DNA of 39,309 bases from Sphingopyxis sp. (GCA_030148985.1 JASBSJ010000060.1:1-39309), one strand, 5' to 3'. Counted from the first letter of the stretch, positions 8,932 through 18,910 are shown. Numbers and translations are program-made. The notes: a model not told the origin generated them from the letters alone.

Positions 8932-9698
8932 GCGGAGTGATGATGCCTCGCCGCGAGCTGATCGTCCGCGCGGGCGGGCTTGCCGCGGCGCTGCCGCTGC
9001 TCGGTGCGTGCGATGCGATCAACGATGCGCCCGCGGTGCGCAAGATATTGTCGATGGGCGAGGAGATGAACCGCGCGAGCCAGCGCGCGCTGATCGACCG
9101 CGACGCGCTCGCGCGCGAGTTTACCCGCGCCGACCTGTCGCCCATTTTCCGCTCGAACGGCACGCGCCTGCCGCCGGGGGCGGGCTATGCCGCGCACGCC
9201 GCCAAGGGGTTCGCCGACTGGCGCGTCGCCGTGACGGGGCTGGTTGCGCGGCCGCTGTCGCTGTCGATGGCCGATATTCGCGCGATGCCGCAGCGCACGC
9301 AGATCACGCGCCACGATTGCGTCGAGGGATGGAGCGCGATCGGCGAATGGACGGGGCCGCAGCTTCGCCATATCCTGACCGCGGCGGGGGTGAAGGAGCG
9401 CGCGCGCTATATCGTCTTTCGTTGCGCCGACCGGCTCGGCGACGCGCTCTATTATGAAAGCTGCGACATGGTCGATGCGCTGCATCCGCAGACGATCCTC
9501 GCCTGGGCGCTCAACCGCGAAATCCTGCCGATCGCCAATGGCGCGCCGCTGCGCCTGCGGCTCGAACGCCAGCTCGGCTACAAGCACGCCAAATATGTCA
9601 CGGCGATCGAGGCGGTCGACAGCCTCGATGGCATCGGCGCGGGCAAGGGCGGCTATTGGGAAGACCGCATCGATTATGAATGGTATGCGGGGATTTGA
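8928..9698 (+). CDS. Molybdopterin-dependent oxidoreductase, Tat-type lipoprotein
   Basis: A 256-residue sulfite-oxidase-fold (YedY/MsrP-like) molybdoenzyme. The cofactor-ligating cysteine is C131 in TRHDCVEGWS. The N-terminus is unusual: a twin-arginine stretch RRELIVR (8-14), a hydrophobic segment, and a lipobox LLGAC ending at C28. It looks exported folded by Tat and then lipidated. The open frame begins at 8751, but ATG 8928 overlaps the cytochrome b stop (ATGA) and provides the signal. In E. coli, MsrP pairs with the heme protein MsrQ; here the partner is a different cytochrome b type. The substrate is unknown. Sulfoxide or N-oxide reduction would be typical of the fold. Confidence 0.88.
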   Translation: MSGVMMPRRELIVRAGGLAAALPLLGACDAINDAPAVRKILSMGEEMNRASQRALIDRDALAREFTRADLSPIFRSNGTRLPPGAGYAAHAAKGFADWRVAVTGLVARPLSLSMADIRAMPQRTQITRHDCVEGWSAIGEWTGPQLRHILTAAGVKERARYIVFRCADRLGDALYYESCDMVDALHPQTILAWALNREILPIANGAPLRLRLERQLGYKHAKYVTAIEAVDSLDGIGAGKGGYWEDRIDYEWYAGI

Positions 9699-9737
9699 TC
9701 GCAACCATTTCGCGGTCCAAGATGTTTGCTTCGTAAA

Positions 9738-10973
9738 ATGTCGATCCTGCGTCCGTTTCTCTCCCGCGTCGTTCGCAAGGGACGCCTGACCGTCGTCGCC
9801 CCGGGCGGCGCGCGCGAGGCGTTCGGCGAACCCGCGCCGGGCTATCCCGACGTCACCATCCGCTTCACCAGCCGCCGCGGGATGCGGCGCATCCTGTTCG
9901 ACCCGCGGCTGGGCGGGGGTGAGGCGTTCATGGACGGCGAGATGGAGCTGATCGAGGGCGACATCATGGAGCTTATCGGCCTCCTCCGCATGAACACGCC
10001 ATGGGATCGCGGAGCGAAGCTCAAGGACAAGACATGGCTCGGCCGCCGCGCCGACTGGCTGAAGACGCGGCTCGGTTCGATCAACCGCCAGCGCCAGTCG
10101 CGCGCGAACGTCAAGCATCATTACGACATCGGCAACGACCTCTACCGCCTCTTCCTCGACGACGACATGCAATATAGCTGCGCTTACTGGTCGCGGCCCG
10201 ACATGACGCTGGAGCAAGCGCAGGCGGCGAAAAAGGCGCATATCGCCGCAAAACTCGCGCTCGCGCCGGGACAGCGCATCCTCGACATCGGCTGCGGCTG
10301 GGGCGGGATGGCGATCACCCTGGCAAAACTCGAAGCGGTCGAGGTGCTGGGGATCACCCTGTCCGAAGAACAGCTGATGCTGGCCCGCGAACGCGCCGCG
10401 GCGGCGGGGGTCGCCGACCGGGTGACGTTCGAGCTGATCGACTATCGCGACCTGGCCGCGCGCGAAGCGGGGCGGTTCGATCGCATCGTCTCGGTCGGCA
10501 TGTTCGAACATGTCGGTGCCGCAAATTTCGAGGCATTTTTCCGCGCCGCCGCCAATCTGATGACCGCCGACGGGGTGATGCTGCTCCACACGATCGGACG
10601 CTTCGGGCGGCCGGGCGCGACCGACGCCTTCACGCGCAAATATATCTTCCCCGGCGGCTATATCCCGGCATTGAGCGAAACATTGGCGGCGAGCGAAAAG
10701 AGCCGCCTGATCGCCACCGACATCGAAACGCTGCGCCTGCATTATGCGCTGACCTTGCGCCAATGGTATGCGCGCACGCTGGCGCACGAGGGCGAGATCG
10801 TCCAAATGATGGGCAACCGCTTCTTTCGCATGTGGTGCTTCTATCTCGCCGGCGCGACCGCGGCGTTCGAAAGCGGCGGGATGGGCAATTACCAGATCCA
10901 GTTCGCGCGCAGCCGTCATGCGCTGCCGCTAACGCGCGATTATATGGCGGCGGCGGAAGCGGACTATCTCTAG
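9738..10973 (+). CDS. cfa: Cyclopropane-fatty-acyl-phospholipid synthase
   Basis: A 411-residue SAM-dependent enzyme that converts cis-unsaturated phospholipid acyl chains to cyclopropane chains at the inner membrane face, usually in stress or stationary phase. Seen are the family motif HHYDIGNDLYRLFLD (127-141), the SAM loop LDIGCGWGG (182-190), the MFEHVG motif in mid-protein, and the C-terminal Cfa segment with FYLAGATAAFESG. The length matches Cfa/Mycolic acid cyclopropane synthases. A TTG at 9726 opens the frame earlier, but ATG 9738 is a more normal start. The ribosome site is weak. It lies 39 bases after the molybdoenzyme gene on the same strand and may be cotranscribed. Confidence 0.91.
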   Translation: MSILRPFLSRVVRKGRLTVVAPGGAREAFGEPAPGYPDVTIRFTSRRGMRRILFDPRLGGGEAFMDGEMELIEGDIMELIGLLRMNTPWDRGAKLKDKTWLGRRADWLKTRLGSINRQRQSRANVKHHYDIGNDLYRLFLDDDMQYSCAYWSRPDMTLEQAQAAKKAHIAAKLALAPGQRILDIGCGWGGMAITLAKLEAVEVLGITLSEEQLMLARERAAAAGVADRVTFELIDYRDLAAREAGRFDRIVSVGMFEHVGAANFEAFFRAAANLMTADGVMLLHTIGRFGRPGATDAFTRKYIFPGGYIPALSETLAASEKSRLIATDIETLRLHYALTLRQWYARTLAHEGEIVQMMGNRFFRMWCFYLAGATAAFESGGMGNYQIQFARSRHALPLTRDYMAAAEADYL

Positions 10974-11029
10974 CAGGGTGCCAACGGACGATCGGCCGCC
11001 GCGAATAAGCCGATGCCGGCGGATTAAGC

Positions 11030-11160
11030 GATCCTCCCCGGCACGGGGAGGGGGACCATGCGAAGCATGGTGGAGGGGTACGCGCAGTCTGGCGCAGCGT
11101 ATGACCTCGCGTACCCCTCCACCACCCTGCGGGTGGTCCCCCTCCCCCTTGGGGGAGGAC
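11030..11160. repeat. Palindromic intergenic repeat block
   Basis: The block is built of CCTCCCC/GGGGAGG units. It has a large inverted repeat whose inner arms TGGAGGGGTACGCG (11071-11084) and CGCGTACCCCTCCA (11108-11121) match perfectly, plus small hairpins such as CCATGCGAAGCATGG. Similar architecture occurs at 11204-11339 and 35458-35586. This is a dispersed sphingomonad-type intergenic element; no coding is evident. Confidence 0.8.
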
Positions 11161-11203
11161 CGCTTCAGGCCGCAATCGGTCGTCTCCAGACCTTGCAAGT
11201 GAC

Positions 11204-11339
11204 TATCCTCCCTGTGCCGCAGGCATGGGGAGGGGGACCGCCGCGAAGCGGTGGTGGAGGGGCCGCGACGTCGGCGCAGAAGCCCCTCCGTCAGCGCTTC
11301 GCGCTGCCGCCTCCCCATGGCTTCGCCACAGGGAGGATA
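11204..11339. repeat. Palindromic intergenic repeat block, GGGGAGG family
   Basis: The outer arms TATCCTCCCTGTG (11204-11216) and CACAGGGAGGATA (11327-11339) are perfect complements, with internal hairpins (CGCCGCGAAGCGG and AGCGCTTCGCGCT). The right half is, in reverse complement, almost identical to the left half of the block at 35458-35586, so both are copies of one element family. Confidence 0.85.
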
Positions 11340-11688
11340 TTACAGGCCCAATCGCCCCTTGCCGCGCCACCCCCTCCCGCAAAACCGCTGTCCTACAAGG
11401 CCGGGCCGCGCTAGCCTCCCGCTCATGCCGTCCAGCTTGCGCCTCCCCATCCTTCGCTTCGCCGCCCTGCCAAACGCCGCCCCTAAAGCCACAAAGGAGA
11501 CAGTTTGGGGCCGTCCATCGGTATCTTTTGTCGCTTTAAGCGTAGCCGGACCGACTCCAAGGGCTGCCCCACCGTGAATCGCGAGTGAAGTTGCGCAGTT
11601 TTCCGTGCCCCCGTCCGATCATCCCGTTGCGCCGCGCCCGCCCGCCTGCTAGCCGCGCCCGCGTCATTCCCTCGTTCAAGGTGCAGCC

Positions 11689-12906
<1,218 letters not shown>

Positions 12907-12916
12907 GGCGCGGCGC

Positions 12917-13927
12917 ATGACCGCAACCCGTTTCTTTTCGGATAATGCCGCCGCCGTCCATCCGGCCGTGATGGACGCGCTCGTCGCCGCCAACCATGTC
13001 GACACCGCCTATGACGGCGACGCGCTCAGCCAGTCGCTCGACGCGGCCTTTTCGGATCTGTTCGAAACCGACTGCGAGGTTGTCTGGGTATCGACCGGGA
13101 CCGCGGCGAACAGCATCATCCTCGCGCATTTCGTGCGGCCGTGGCAGGGCATCCTCTGTTATGAGGAAGCGCATATCGAGGTCGACGAATGCGGTGCGCC
13201 GTCTTTCTATTCGGGCGGCGCCAAGCTGATGCCGCTCCCCGGCCGCGGCGCGAAGATCGACACCGCGGCGCTGAAGGCGCGGATCGCCGGCATCCGGCAG
13301 GACGTGCATCAGGTTCAGCCCGCTGCGGTAAGCATCACGAACGCGACCGAATATGGCCTCGCGTGGCGGCCGGACGAAATCGGCGAGATCAGCGAGATCG
13401 CCAAGCGCAAGGGGTTGAAGCTGCATATGGACGGCGCGCGCTTCGCCAATGCCGTCGCCTTCCTCGGCTGTGCGCCCGCCGATGTGACCTGGCGCGCCGG
13501 GGTCGACGCGCTGTCGTTCGGTTTTACCAAGAACGGCGCGATGATGGCCGAGGCGATCGTCTTTTTCGGCGGCAGTGGCGGCGCGGGGGTGCGCGAACTC
13601 AAGAAGCGCGGCGGGCATCTGCTCAGCAAGGGGCGCTTCGTCGCGGCGCAGATTCGCGCGATGCTGAAAGATGATTTGTGGCTCGCCAACGCGCGCGCCG
13701 CCAATGCGGGCGCGGCGAAACTCGCCGCGGCGTGCGGCAGCCGGCTGATGTATCGGGTCGAGGCGAATGAGCTGTTCGTGCGCTTGTCCGCCGACGAGGC
13801 GGCACGGCTGCGCGGCGCGGGGTTCGACTTCTATGACTGGGGCGATGGCGCAGCGCGGCTCGTCGTCAGCTGGGATCAGGATGCCGACGCGGTGGCGCCG
13901 CTTGCCGCCGCGATCGGCGCGTTATGA
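12917..13927 (+). CDS. Threonine aldolase-family (beta-eliminating lyase) PLP enzyme
   Basis: A 336-residue fold-type I PLP enzyme of the low-specificity L-threonine aldolase group, which splits threonine or allo-threonine into glycine and acetaldehyde. The PLP lysine is K205 in SFGFTKNGAM, and the ring-contacting aspartate is D172 in LHMDGARFANA. STGTAANS (59-66) forms the phosphate-binding region. The N-terminus, with FFSDNAAAVHPAV, is typical of the family. The start lies 10 bases after argG. The stop overlaps the next gene (ATGA at 13924). Exact substrate preference is not determinable. Confidence 0.88.
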   Translation: MTATRFFSDNAAAVHPAVMDALVAANHVDTAYDGDALSQSLDAAFSDLFETDCEVVWVSTGTAANSIILAHFVRPWQGILCYEEAHIEVDECGAPSFYSGGAKLMPLPGRGAKIDTAALKARIAGIRQDVHQVQPAAVSITNATEYGLAWRPDEIGEISEIAKRKGLKLHMDGARFANAVAFLGCAPADVTWRAGVDALSFGFTKNGAMMAEAIVFFGGSGGAGVRELKKRGGHLLSKGRFVAAQIRAMLKDDLWLANARAANAGAAKLAAACGSRLMYRVEANELFVRLSADEAARLRGAGFDFYDWGDGAARLVVSWDQDADAVAPLAAAIGAL

Positions 13928-14883
13928 CCGACGAGCAGCCGACGCTGCTCAGCCCGCGGGTGCTGCTGCCCTTCATGCTCGTCACGCTGATCTGGGGGTC
14001 GACGTGGATCGTCATCAAGGGGCAGCTTGGCGTCGTGCCGCCGAGCTGGTCGGTGACCTATCGCTTTGCGGTGGCCGCGGCGGCGATGTTCGCCTTTGCC
14101 GCGATCCGCGGCGAGCGGCTGCGGCTCGAACCGCGCGCGCTGCTGTTCGCTGCGGTGCTCGGAATCGCGCAATTCGCGCTGAACTTCAACTTCGTCTACC
14201 GGGCCGAGCAGCATATCACCTCGGGCCTTGTCGCGGTGCTCTTTGCGCTGCTGATCGTTCCCAATACGCTGATGGGGCGCGCCTTTCTGAAAACGCCGCT
14301 GGAGGGACGCTTCCTGCTCGGCGCGGGGATTGCGATCGCCGGCGTGGGCCTGATGATCCTGCACGAATATCGCGCCGCGGCGCTGGGCGCGGGCGAGGTG
14401 CTGATCGGCACCGCACTGACGCTGGCGGGGGTGATCAGCGCCTCGATCTCCAATGTGATGCAGGGCACGGCAATCGCGCGCGCGCAGTCGATGGTCGTGA
14501 TGATCGCCTGGGCGATGTTGCTCGCGGCGATCGTTGACGGTTGCTATGCGTGGATCACCACAGGGCCGCCGGTGATCGAGGCGACCGCGGCCTATCTTGG
14601 CGGCGTCCTCTATCTGGGCGTCATCGCCAGCGCGGTGACCTTTCCGCTCTATTTCAACGTCATCCGCGCGGTCGGGCCGGGCCAGGCCGCCTGGTCGAGC
14701 GTGCTGATCCCGATCATCGCCATGGGCTTTTCGACCGCGTTCGAGGATTATCGCTGGGCGATGCTGTCGGTCGCGGGCGGCGTCGTCGCGCTGATCGGGC
14801 TGGTGATCGCGGTCGCCAGGCGCCCCGAGCGCCCCTCGGTCAGCGGCAATATGGTGTCTTTGCCGGTCGATTCCGACGGTTGA
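13924..14883 (+). CDS. DMT-superfamily (EamA) transporter
   Basis: A 319-residue inner-membrane protein with about ten hydrophobic segments arranged as two EamA repeats. The first begins at LVTLIWGSTWIVIKGQ, and the second at ALTLAGVISASISNV. Family members export amino acids, purines or other metabolites. Translation is coupled to the upstream aldolase gene by an ATGA overlap, which hints at an amino-acid-related cargo, but that is inference only. The length is usual. No downstream partner is coupled. Confidence 0.85.
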   Translation: MTDEQPTLLSPRVLLPFMLVTLIWGSTWIVIKGQLGVVPPSWSVTYRFAVAAAAMFAFAAIRGERLRLEPRALLFAAVLGIAQFALNFNFVYRAEQHITSGLVAVLFALLIVPNTLMGRAFLKTPLEGRFLLGAGIAIAGVGLMILHEYRAAALGAGEVLIGTALTLAGVISASISNVMQGTAIARAQSMVVMIAWAMLLAAIVDGCYAWITTGPPVIEATAAYLGGVLYLGVIASAVTFPLYFNVIRAVGPGQAAWSSVLIPIIAMGFSTAFEDYRWAMLSVAGGVVALIGLVIAVARRPERPSVSGNMVSLPVDSDG

Positions 14884-14929
14884 TCGAAAGCCGTTGCGAC
14901 GGCGCCGGTGCGGGCGCTAAGACGCTGCC

Positions 14930-16210
14930 ATGATACGCAAATTGCTCGCGTTCGCCCTCGCGGTGACCCTCGCCCCGCCCGCTCTTGCGCAGGAATCCTG
15001 TCAGGTCGGTGCCTATCGCAGCGCCGACGGCGACTTTGTCGCTTTGGCGAAATCGACGATCAATCCCGCGGGCGGGTTGCGCTATCTGTTCCGCGACGGG
15101 CGCCGCGGGTCGACGGGCGACGCCGACGCCCCGCTCGATTGCGCCCCCGACGGCGTGCGCATCGGTCAGGACGCCAGCGCGAAGACGTGGGCGCGCGTCG
15201 CCTTCCGTGAAACCCCGGCGACGTTCGACAGTGCCGGAAGCACGCTCGCGGGCGTGTTGATCGAACCGCCGGGCGCCGACCCGCGGCGGCCGCTGGTGGT
15301 CATGGTCCACGGGTCCGAACGCACATCGCCGATCGGCGGCCTCTATGGCTATGCAATGGCGGCGCAGGGGCTGTCGGTCTTCGTTTACGACAAACGCGGC
15401 ACGGGCGCGTCGGAGGGTGAATATACGCAGAATTTCGAACTGCTCGCGAGCGACGCCGCCGCCGCGCTCAAACAGGCGCGCGCGATGCTGCCGGGGCGCA
15501 CCGGGCGCACAGGTTTTTTCGGCGGCAGCCAGGGCGGGTGGGTCGCCCCGCTCGCTGCAACGCTGACCCCCGCCGATTTTGTTGCGGTCGGTTTCGGCCT
15601 CGTCGCCTCGCCGATCGAAGAGGACCGCGAGCAGATGATCTCCGAAGTGCGCGCGGTCGGGCTGGGCAAGGATGCCGAAACGCTCGTGAACCGCTTGTCG
15701 GCGGCGACCGCCAAGCTGCTGCTGACGAACTTCAAGGATGGCTATGTCGAACTCGACGCCGCGCGCACCGCGCTTGCCGACAAGCCGTGGGCCGCGCAGA
15801 TCAAGGGTGAGCACAGCGGGACGATCCTGCGGACGCCCAATGCCGAGCTGCGCCGGATCGGGCGTCCGCGCTTCGACAGTCTGGAGCTGATCTGGGATTA
15901 TGACGCGGTGGGCGCCCTCCGCCGACTGCGCACGCCGCTCCTGTGGGTGCTCGCGGGCGAGGATCGCGAAGCACCGATTGAAACGACGCGCGCCGCGCTG
16001 GCGGATTTGCAGGCGGCGGGACAGCCCATCGACGTCTATCTGTTCCCCGGCACCGACCATGGCATGATCGAGTTCACGACCGGCGCGGACGGAAAGCGGT
16101 CCTACACGCGCATCACCGACGGCTATCTGACGCTTCTCGGCGACTGGATGAAGGGTGAGGTGCGTGGGCCTTACGGCCGCGCCGAGAAGCTGGGCGTTAC
16201 CCCGCGCTGA
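14930..16210 (+). CDS. Secreted alpha/beta hydrolase
   Basis: A 426-residue serine hydrolase with a Sec signal peptide: Lys/Arg start, hydrophobic core, and ALA-Q cleavage after about residue 20. This places it in the periplasm. The catalytic triad candidates are S200 in GGSQGG, D345 in AGEDREAP and H377 in GTDHGM. The oxyanion-side VMVHGSER follows an N-terminal beta domain of roughly 100 residues. It resembles peptidase- or esterase-type hydrolases of the dienelactone/BAAT group; the substrate is unknown. Its last 14 bases overlap the 3' end of murA on the other strand (convergent). Confidence 0.84.
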   Translation: MIRKLLAFALAVTLAPPALAQESCQVGAYRSADGDFVALAKSTINPAGGLRYLFRDGRRGSTGDADAPLDCAPDGVRIGQDASAKTWARVAFRETPATFDSAGSTLAGVLIEPPGADPRRPLVVMVHGSERTSPIGGLYGYAMAAQGLSVFVYDKRGTGASEGEYTQNFELLASDAAAALKQARAMLPGRTGRTGFFGGSQGGWVAPLAATLTPADFVAVGFGLVASPIEEDREQMISEVRAVGLGKDAETLVNRLSAATAKLLLTNFKDGYVELDAARTALADKPWAAQIKGEHSGTILRTPNAELRRIGRPRFDSLELIWDYDAVGALRRLRTPLLWVLAGEDREAPIETTRAALADLQAAGQPIDVYLFPGTDHGMIEFTTGADGKRSYTRITDGYLTLLGDWMKGEVRGPYGRAEKLGVTPR

Positions 16211-17480
16211 TCCGTTCGATGTCTGCGCCGACGGCCTGGAGCTTTTCCTCCAGCCGCTCGTAACCGCGGTCGAGGTGATACACACGGTTGACCTCGGTCT
16301 GCCCCTGCGCGGCAAGCCCGGCGATGATGAGGCTCATCGACGCGCGCAGGTCGGTCGCCATCACCGGCGCGCCGATCAGATGGTCGACCCCGCGCACCAC
16401 CGCGGTGCGGCCCTTGACCTGGATGTCGCAGCCCATGCGCGCCAGTTCGGGGACGTGCATATAGCGATTCTCGAAGATCGTTTCGGTGAACAGCGACGCG
16501 CCGGTGCCGAGCGTCGCCATCGCCATGAACTGCGCCTGCATATCGGTGGCGAAACCGGGATAGGGCGCGGTGCTGAGCGTCACTGGCTGCGCGCGGCCCG
16601 ACATGGCCACGCGGATTCCGCCCTTGGTGTCTTCGATGGTTGCGCCGGCTTCGCGCAGCGCGGCGAGCGTCGCTTCCATCTCGCTCGCCTTGGCGCCGAC
16701 CAGTTCGACATCGCCCTGGGTGATCACCGCCGCGCAGGCATAGCTTCCCGCCTCGATGCGGTCGGCCATCACACGATAGGTCGCGCCGTGGAGGCGATCG
16801 ACGCCTTCGATCGTCAGCGTTTCGGTGCCGATCCCCTCGATATGCGCGCCCATCGCGACGAGGCAGTTGCACAGGTCGACGATCTCGGGCTCGCGCGCCG
16901 CATTTTCGAGCACGCACGTTCCCTTGGCGAGCACCGCTGCCATGACGGCATTTTCGGTCGCACCGACCGAGACGACAGGGAAGGTGAACTTGCCGCCCGC
17001 GAGGCGCCCGCCGGGGGCGACGGCCTTCACATAGCCCGAAGCCAGCTCGATCTCGGCGCCAAAGGCTTCGAGCGCTTTCAGGTGCAGATCGATCGGGCGG
17101 TTGCCGATCGCACAGCCGCCGGGCAGCGAGACGGTCGCTTCGCCCGCGCGCGCGAGCAGCGGGCCGAGCACGAGGATCGACGCGCGCATCTTGCGCACAA
17201 TGTCATAGGGCGCGACGGTCGAGGTCAGCGTCGTCGCGCGCGCGGTCATCACGCGGCCGAAATCCTCAGGGCGCGACCCCTCGATCGTCGTCGAGCAGCC
17301 GAGCTGGTTGAGCAGGTGCCCAAAGCCGTCGACGTCGGCGAGGCGCGGCAGGTTGCGCAAGGTCAGCGGCTCGTCGGTGAGCAGCGCGCAAGGCAGCAGC
17401 GTGAGCGCGGCGTTCTTGGCACCGCTGATGGGAATACGGCCCTTGAGTCGCTGGCCGCCGCGAATGACGATTTGATCCAT
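16197..17480 (-). CDS. murA: UDP-N-acetylglucosamine 1-carboxyvinyltransferase
   Basis: MurA transfers enolpyruvate from PEP to UDP-GlcNAc, the first committed step of peptidoglycan synthesis in the cytoplasm. This 427-residue protein shows the substrate-binding SGAKNAAL with K22 and N23. It has the catalytic loop [10 protein letters not shown] with C123, so it is the fosfomycin-sensitive cysteine type. [10 protein letters not shown] carries the conserved aspartate. The length is standard. It is a single gene on the minus strand, and its 3' end overlaps the hydrolase gene tail by 14 bases. The gap to the next upstream minus-strand gene is 44 bases. Confidence 0.96.
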   Translation of the reverse strand: MDQIVIRGGQRLKGRIPISGAKNAALTLLPCALLTDEPLTLRNLPRLADVDGFGHLLNQLGCSTTIEGSRPEDFGRVMTARATTLTSTVAPYDIVRKMRASILVLGPLLARAGEATVSLPGGCAIGNRPIDLHLKALEAFGAEIELASGYVKAVAPGGRLAGGKFTFPVVSVGATENAVMAAVLAKGTCVLENAAREPEIVDLCNCLVAMGAHIEGIGTETLTIEGVDRLHGATYRVMADRIEAGSYACAAVITQGDVELVGAKASEMEATLAALREAGATIEDTKGGIRVAMSGRAQPVTLSTAPYPGFATDMQAQFMAMATLGTGASLFTETIFENRYMHVPELARMGCDIQVKGRTAVVRGVDHLIGAPVMATDLRASMSLIIAGLAAQGQTEVNRVYHLDRGYERLEEKLQAVGADIERISAG

Positions 17481-17524
17481 GCGCGGTCTTTAGCGGATGC
17501 GCGGTGCCGCGCAAGCGCGCCGCG

Positions 17525-18136
17525 TCAGCCAGCCTGCAACAGCGCCTCCTCGATCTGGCCCAGCCGGTCCTTGCCGAAAAACATCTCTTCGCCGACGAAG
17601 AAGGTCGGAATGCCGAACACGCCGCGCGCGACCGCGGTGTCGGTGTTTTGGGCCAGCTCTGCCTTGATCGCGGGTTCCTGCGTGCGCGCGAGCAGCGCGG
17701 GGCCGTCGAAGCCGTTCGCTGACAGGAAGGCCGCGATGATCTCCGCGTCGTCCATCTTCAGCCCTTCCTCCCACATCGCGCGGTTCACGGCGTCGATATA
17801 GTCGTCGAGATTGCCTTCGTCCTCGGCGACGAGCGCGCCGCGCATGATCGTCAGCGTGTTCACCGGGAAATGCGGGTTGATGCGAAAGCGCGTCAGGCCG
17901 TGGCGCTCGATGAAGCGGCGCATTTCGAGATTTTCATAGGCGAGCTTTGCGGGCGCATCGGCATATTGCACCATCGGCGCCTTGTTGCCCGTCGCCTTGA
18001 AGATGCCGCCGAGCAGGCAGGGCGTGATGACGAGGTCGGCGCCGGTGCGGTCAAGCAGGTCGGGGAGCGCCTTCATCGCCAGATAGGCGTTGGGGCTACC
18101 GAAATCGAAGATGAGTTCAAGGCTTTTGGTCACCAT
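17525..18136 (-). CDS. 2-hydroxychromene-2-carboxylate isomerase-like DsbA-fold protein
   Basis: A 203-residue thioredoxin-fold protein of the DsbA/kappa-GST family. The N-terminus IFDFGSPNAYLA has serine (S14) at the place of the DsbA CXXC, as in glutathione-dependent 2-hydroxychromene-2-carboxylate isomerase (NahD). GVFGIPTFFVGEEMFFG, with its cis-proline, sits near the C-terminus. Such enzymes act in aromatic degradation, but homologues also occur outside such pathways. The open frame reaches 18523; ATG 18136 overlaps the SDR gene stop by seven bases and begins the domain. It is cotranscribed with the SDR, opposite an HxlR regulator, suggesting one inducible detoxification or catabolic unit. 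Confidence 0.86.
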   Translation of the reverse strand: MVTKSLELIFDFGSPNAYLAMKALPDLLDRTGADLVITPCLLGGIFKATGNKAPMVQYADAPAKLAYENLEMRRFIERHGLTRFRINPHFPVNTLTIMRGALVAEDEGNLDDYIDAVNRAMWEEGLKMDDAEIIAAFLSANGFDGPALLARTQEPAIKAELAQNTDTAVARGVFGIPTFFVGEEMFFGKDRLGQIEEALLQAG

Positions 18137-18861
18137 GTTTCTCCCCACGGGCGAAGGTCGAGTTCGTGCGTCCACGCGCTTTTCGGCTGCTTGTGCAGCA
18201 TCACATAATTGGCGGCGATGGCCGCCGGGTTCAGGATCAGATCCTGCGCCTTTGCATTGTCGAAATCGGGGTGGCGGCCTTTGATGAAGTCGGTGTCGAT
18301 CGCACCGTCGATCACCGTGTGCGCAACATGGATGCCCTGCGGCCCCAACTCGCGCGCCATCGATTGTGCGAGCATGCGGAGCGCCCCTTTGGCGCCGGAG
18401 AAGGCCGCGAAGCCCGATCCGCCGCGCAGGCTTGCCGTCGCGCCGGTGAAGAGGATTGTACCGCGGCCGCGCGGCGCCATGCGCTTCGCCGCCTCGCGCC
18501 CCATCAGGAAACCGCCAAGGCACGCCATTTCCCAGACCTTTGTGTAAACGCGCAGCGTCGTCTCGGTGATCGGGAAATTCACATTGGCGCCGATGTTAAA
18601 CACCGCGACCTCGACCGGCCCAATTTCGGCCTCGACTGTGTCGAACAGCGCGACCATCGCCTCCTCGCTGCGCGCGTCGGCGGGGAAGGCGCGGGCCCTA
18701 TGTCCCTCATCGCGGATCGATTGCGCCAATGCTTCCAACTGCTCGGCGTTGCGTTCGCGGCGGTTGACGCAGGCGGTGAGACCTTCGGCGGCAAAGGCGC
18801 GGGCGATCGCGCCGCCGGTGGCGTCGCCGGCGCCGATGATGACGGCTGCGGGATGGGACAT
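18130..18861 (-). CDS. SDR-family protein with altered active site
   Basis: A 243-residue Rossmann-fold short-chain dehydrogenase/reductase. The nucleotide-binding glycine loop is GAGDATGG (10-17), and ELGPQGIHV lies near 171. The usual YxxxK pair reads F154-S-G-A-K158, so the catalytic tyrosine is replaced by phenylalanine; the TTC codon is unambiguous in the sequence. The usual serine position 13 residues earlier is alanine (A141). The lysine is kept. The enzyme may work by another mechanism, accept a different substrate class, or be non-catalytic. It lies upstream of and overlaps the isomerase gene. The start faces the HxlR gene across the dyad at 18888-18910. Confidence 0.87.
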   Translation of the reverse strand: MSHPAAVIIGAGDATGGAIARAFAAEGLTACVNRRERNAEQLEALAQSIRDEGHRARAFPADARSEEAMVALFDTVEAEIGPVEVAVFNIGANVNFPITETTLRVYTKVWEMACLGGFLMGREAAKRMAPRGRGTILFTGATASLRGGSGFAAFSGAKGALRMLAQSMARELGPQGIHVAHTVIDGAIDTDFIKGRHPDFDNAKAQDLILNPAAIAANYVMLHKQPKSAWTHELDLRPWGETW

Positions 18862-18887
18862 GCGCGACTCTCCTCTTGCGCCTAATA

Positions 18888-18910
18888 GTAACTATGATAA
18901 TCATAGTGAC
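18888..18910. promoter_or_regulatory. Dyad operator candidate between SDR and HxlR genes
   Basis: ACTATGAT-A-ATCATAGT (18891-18907) is an 8-base perfect inverted repeat around one central base. It extends with GT/AC ends to 18888-18910. It sits 27 bases upstream of the SDR start, in an AT-rich patch, and is about 100 bases upstream of the HxlR start. The symmetry and placement fit the binding site of the dimeric HxlR regulator encoded next door. Confidence 0.55.

Larger units (their letters stand above)
10974..11688. other. Gene-poor 715-base stretch between cfa and argG
   Basis: No convincing gene is visible. It holds two palindromic repeat blocks (11030-11160 and 11204-11339). A C-rich segment follows, and then the argG upstream region. 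At 11505-11588 there is a 27-codon frame starting with TTG, five bases after a good AAAGGAG. It is too short to call as a gene. Longer frames on both strands here come from repeat composition. The argG ribosome site AAGG lies seven bases before ATG 11689. Confidence 0.7.

Noticed and set aside
8667..10919. 750-codon open frame on the minus strand
   Set aside because: It is antisense to cytochrome b, the molybdoenzyme and cfa, all with clear motifs. The translation is Arg/Ala/Asp-rich without domains, as expected in GC-rich DNA.
11030..11339. Possible CRISPR array
   Set aside because: The blocks are palindromic with irregular lengths, no regular repeat-spacer pattern, and no cas genes nearby.
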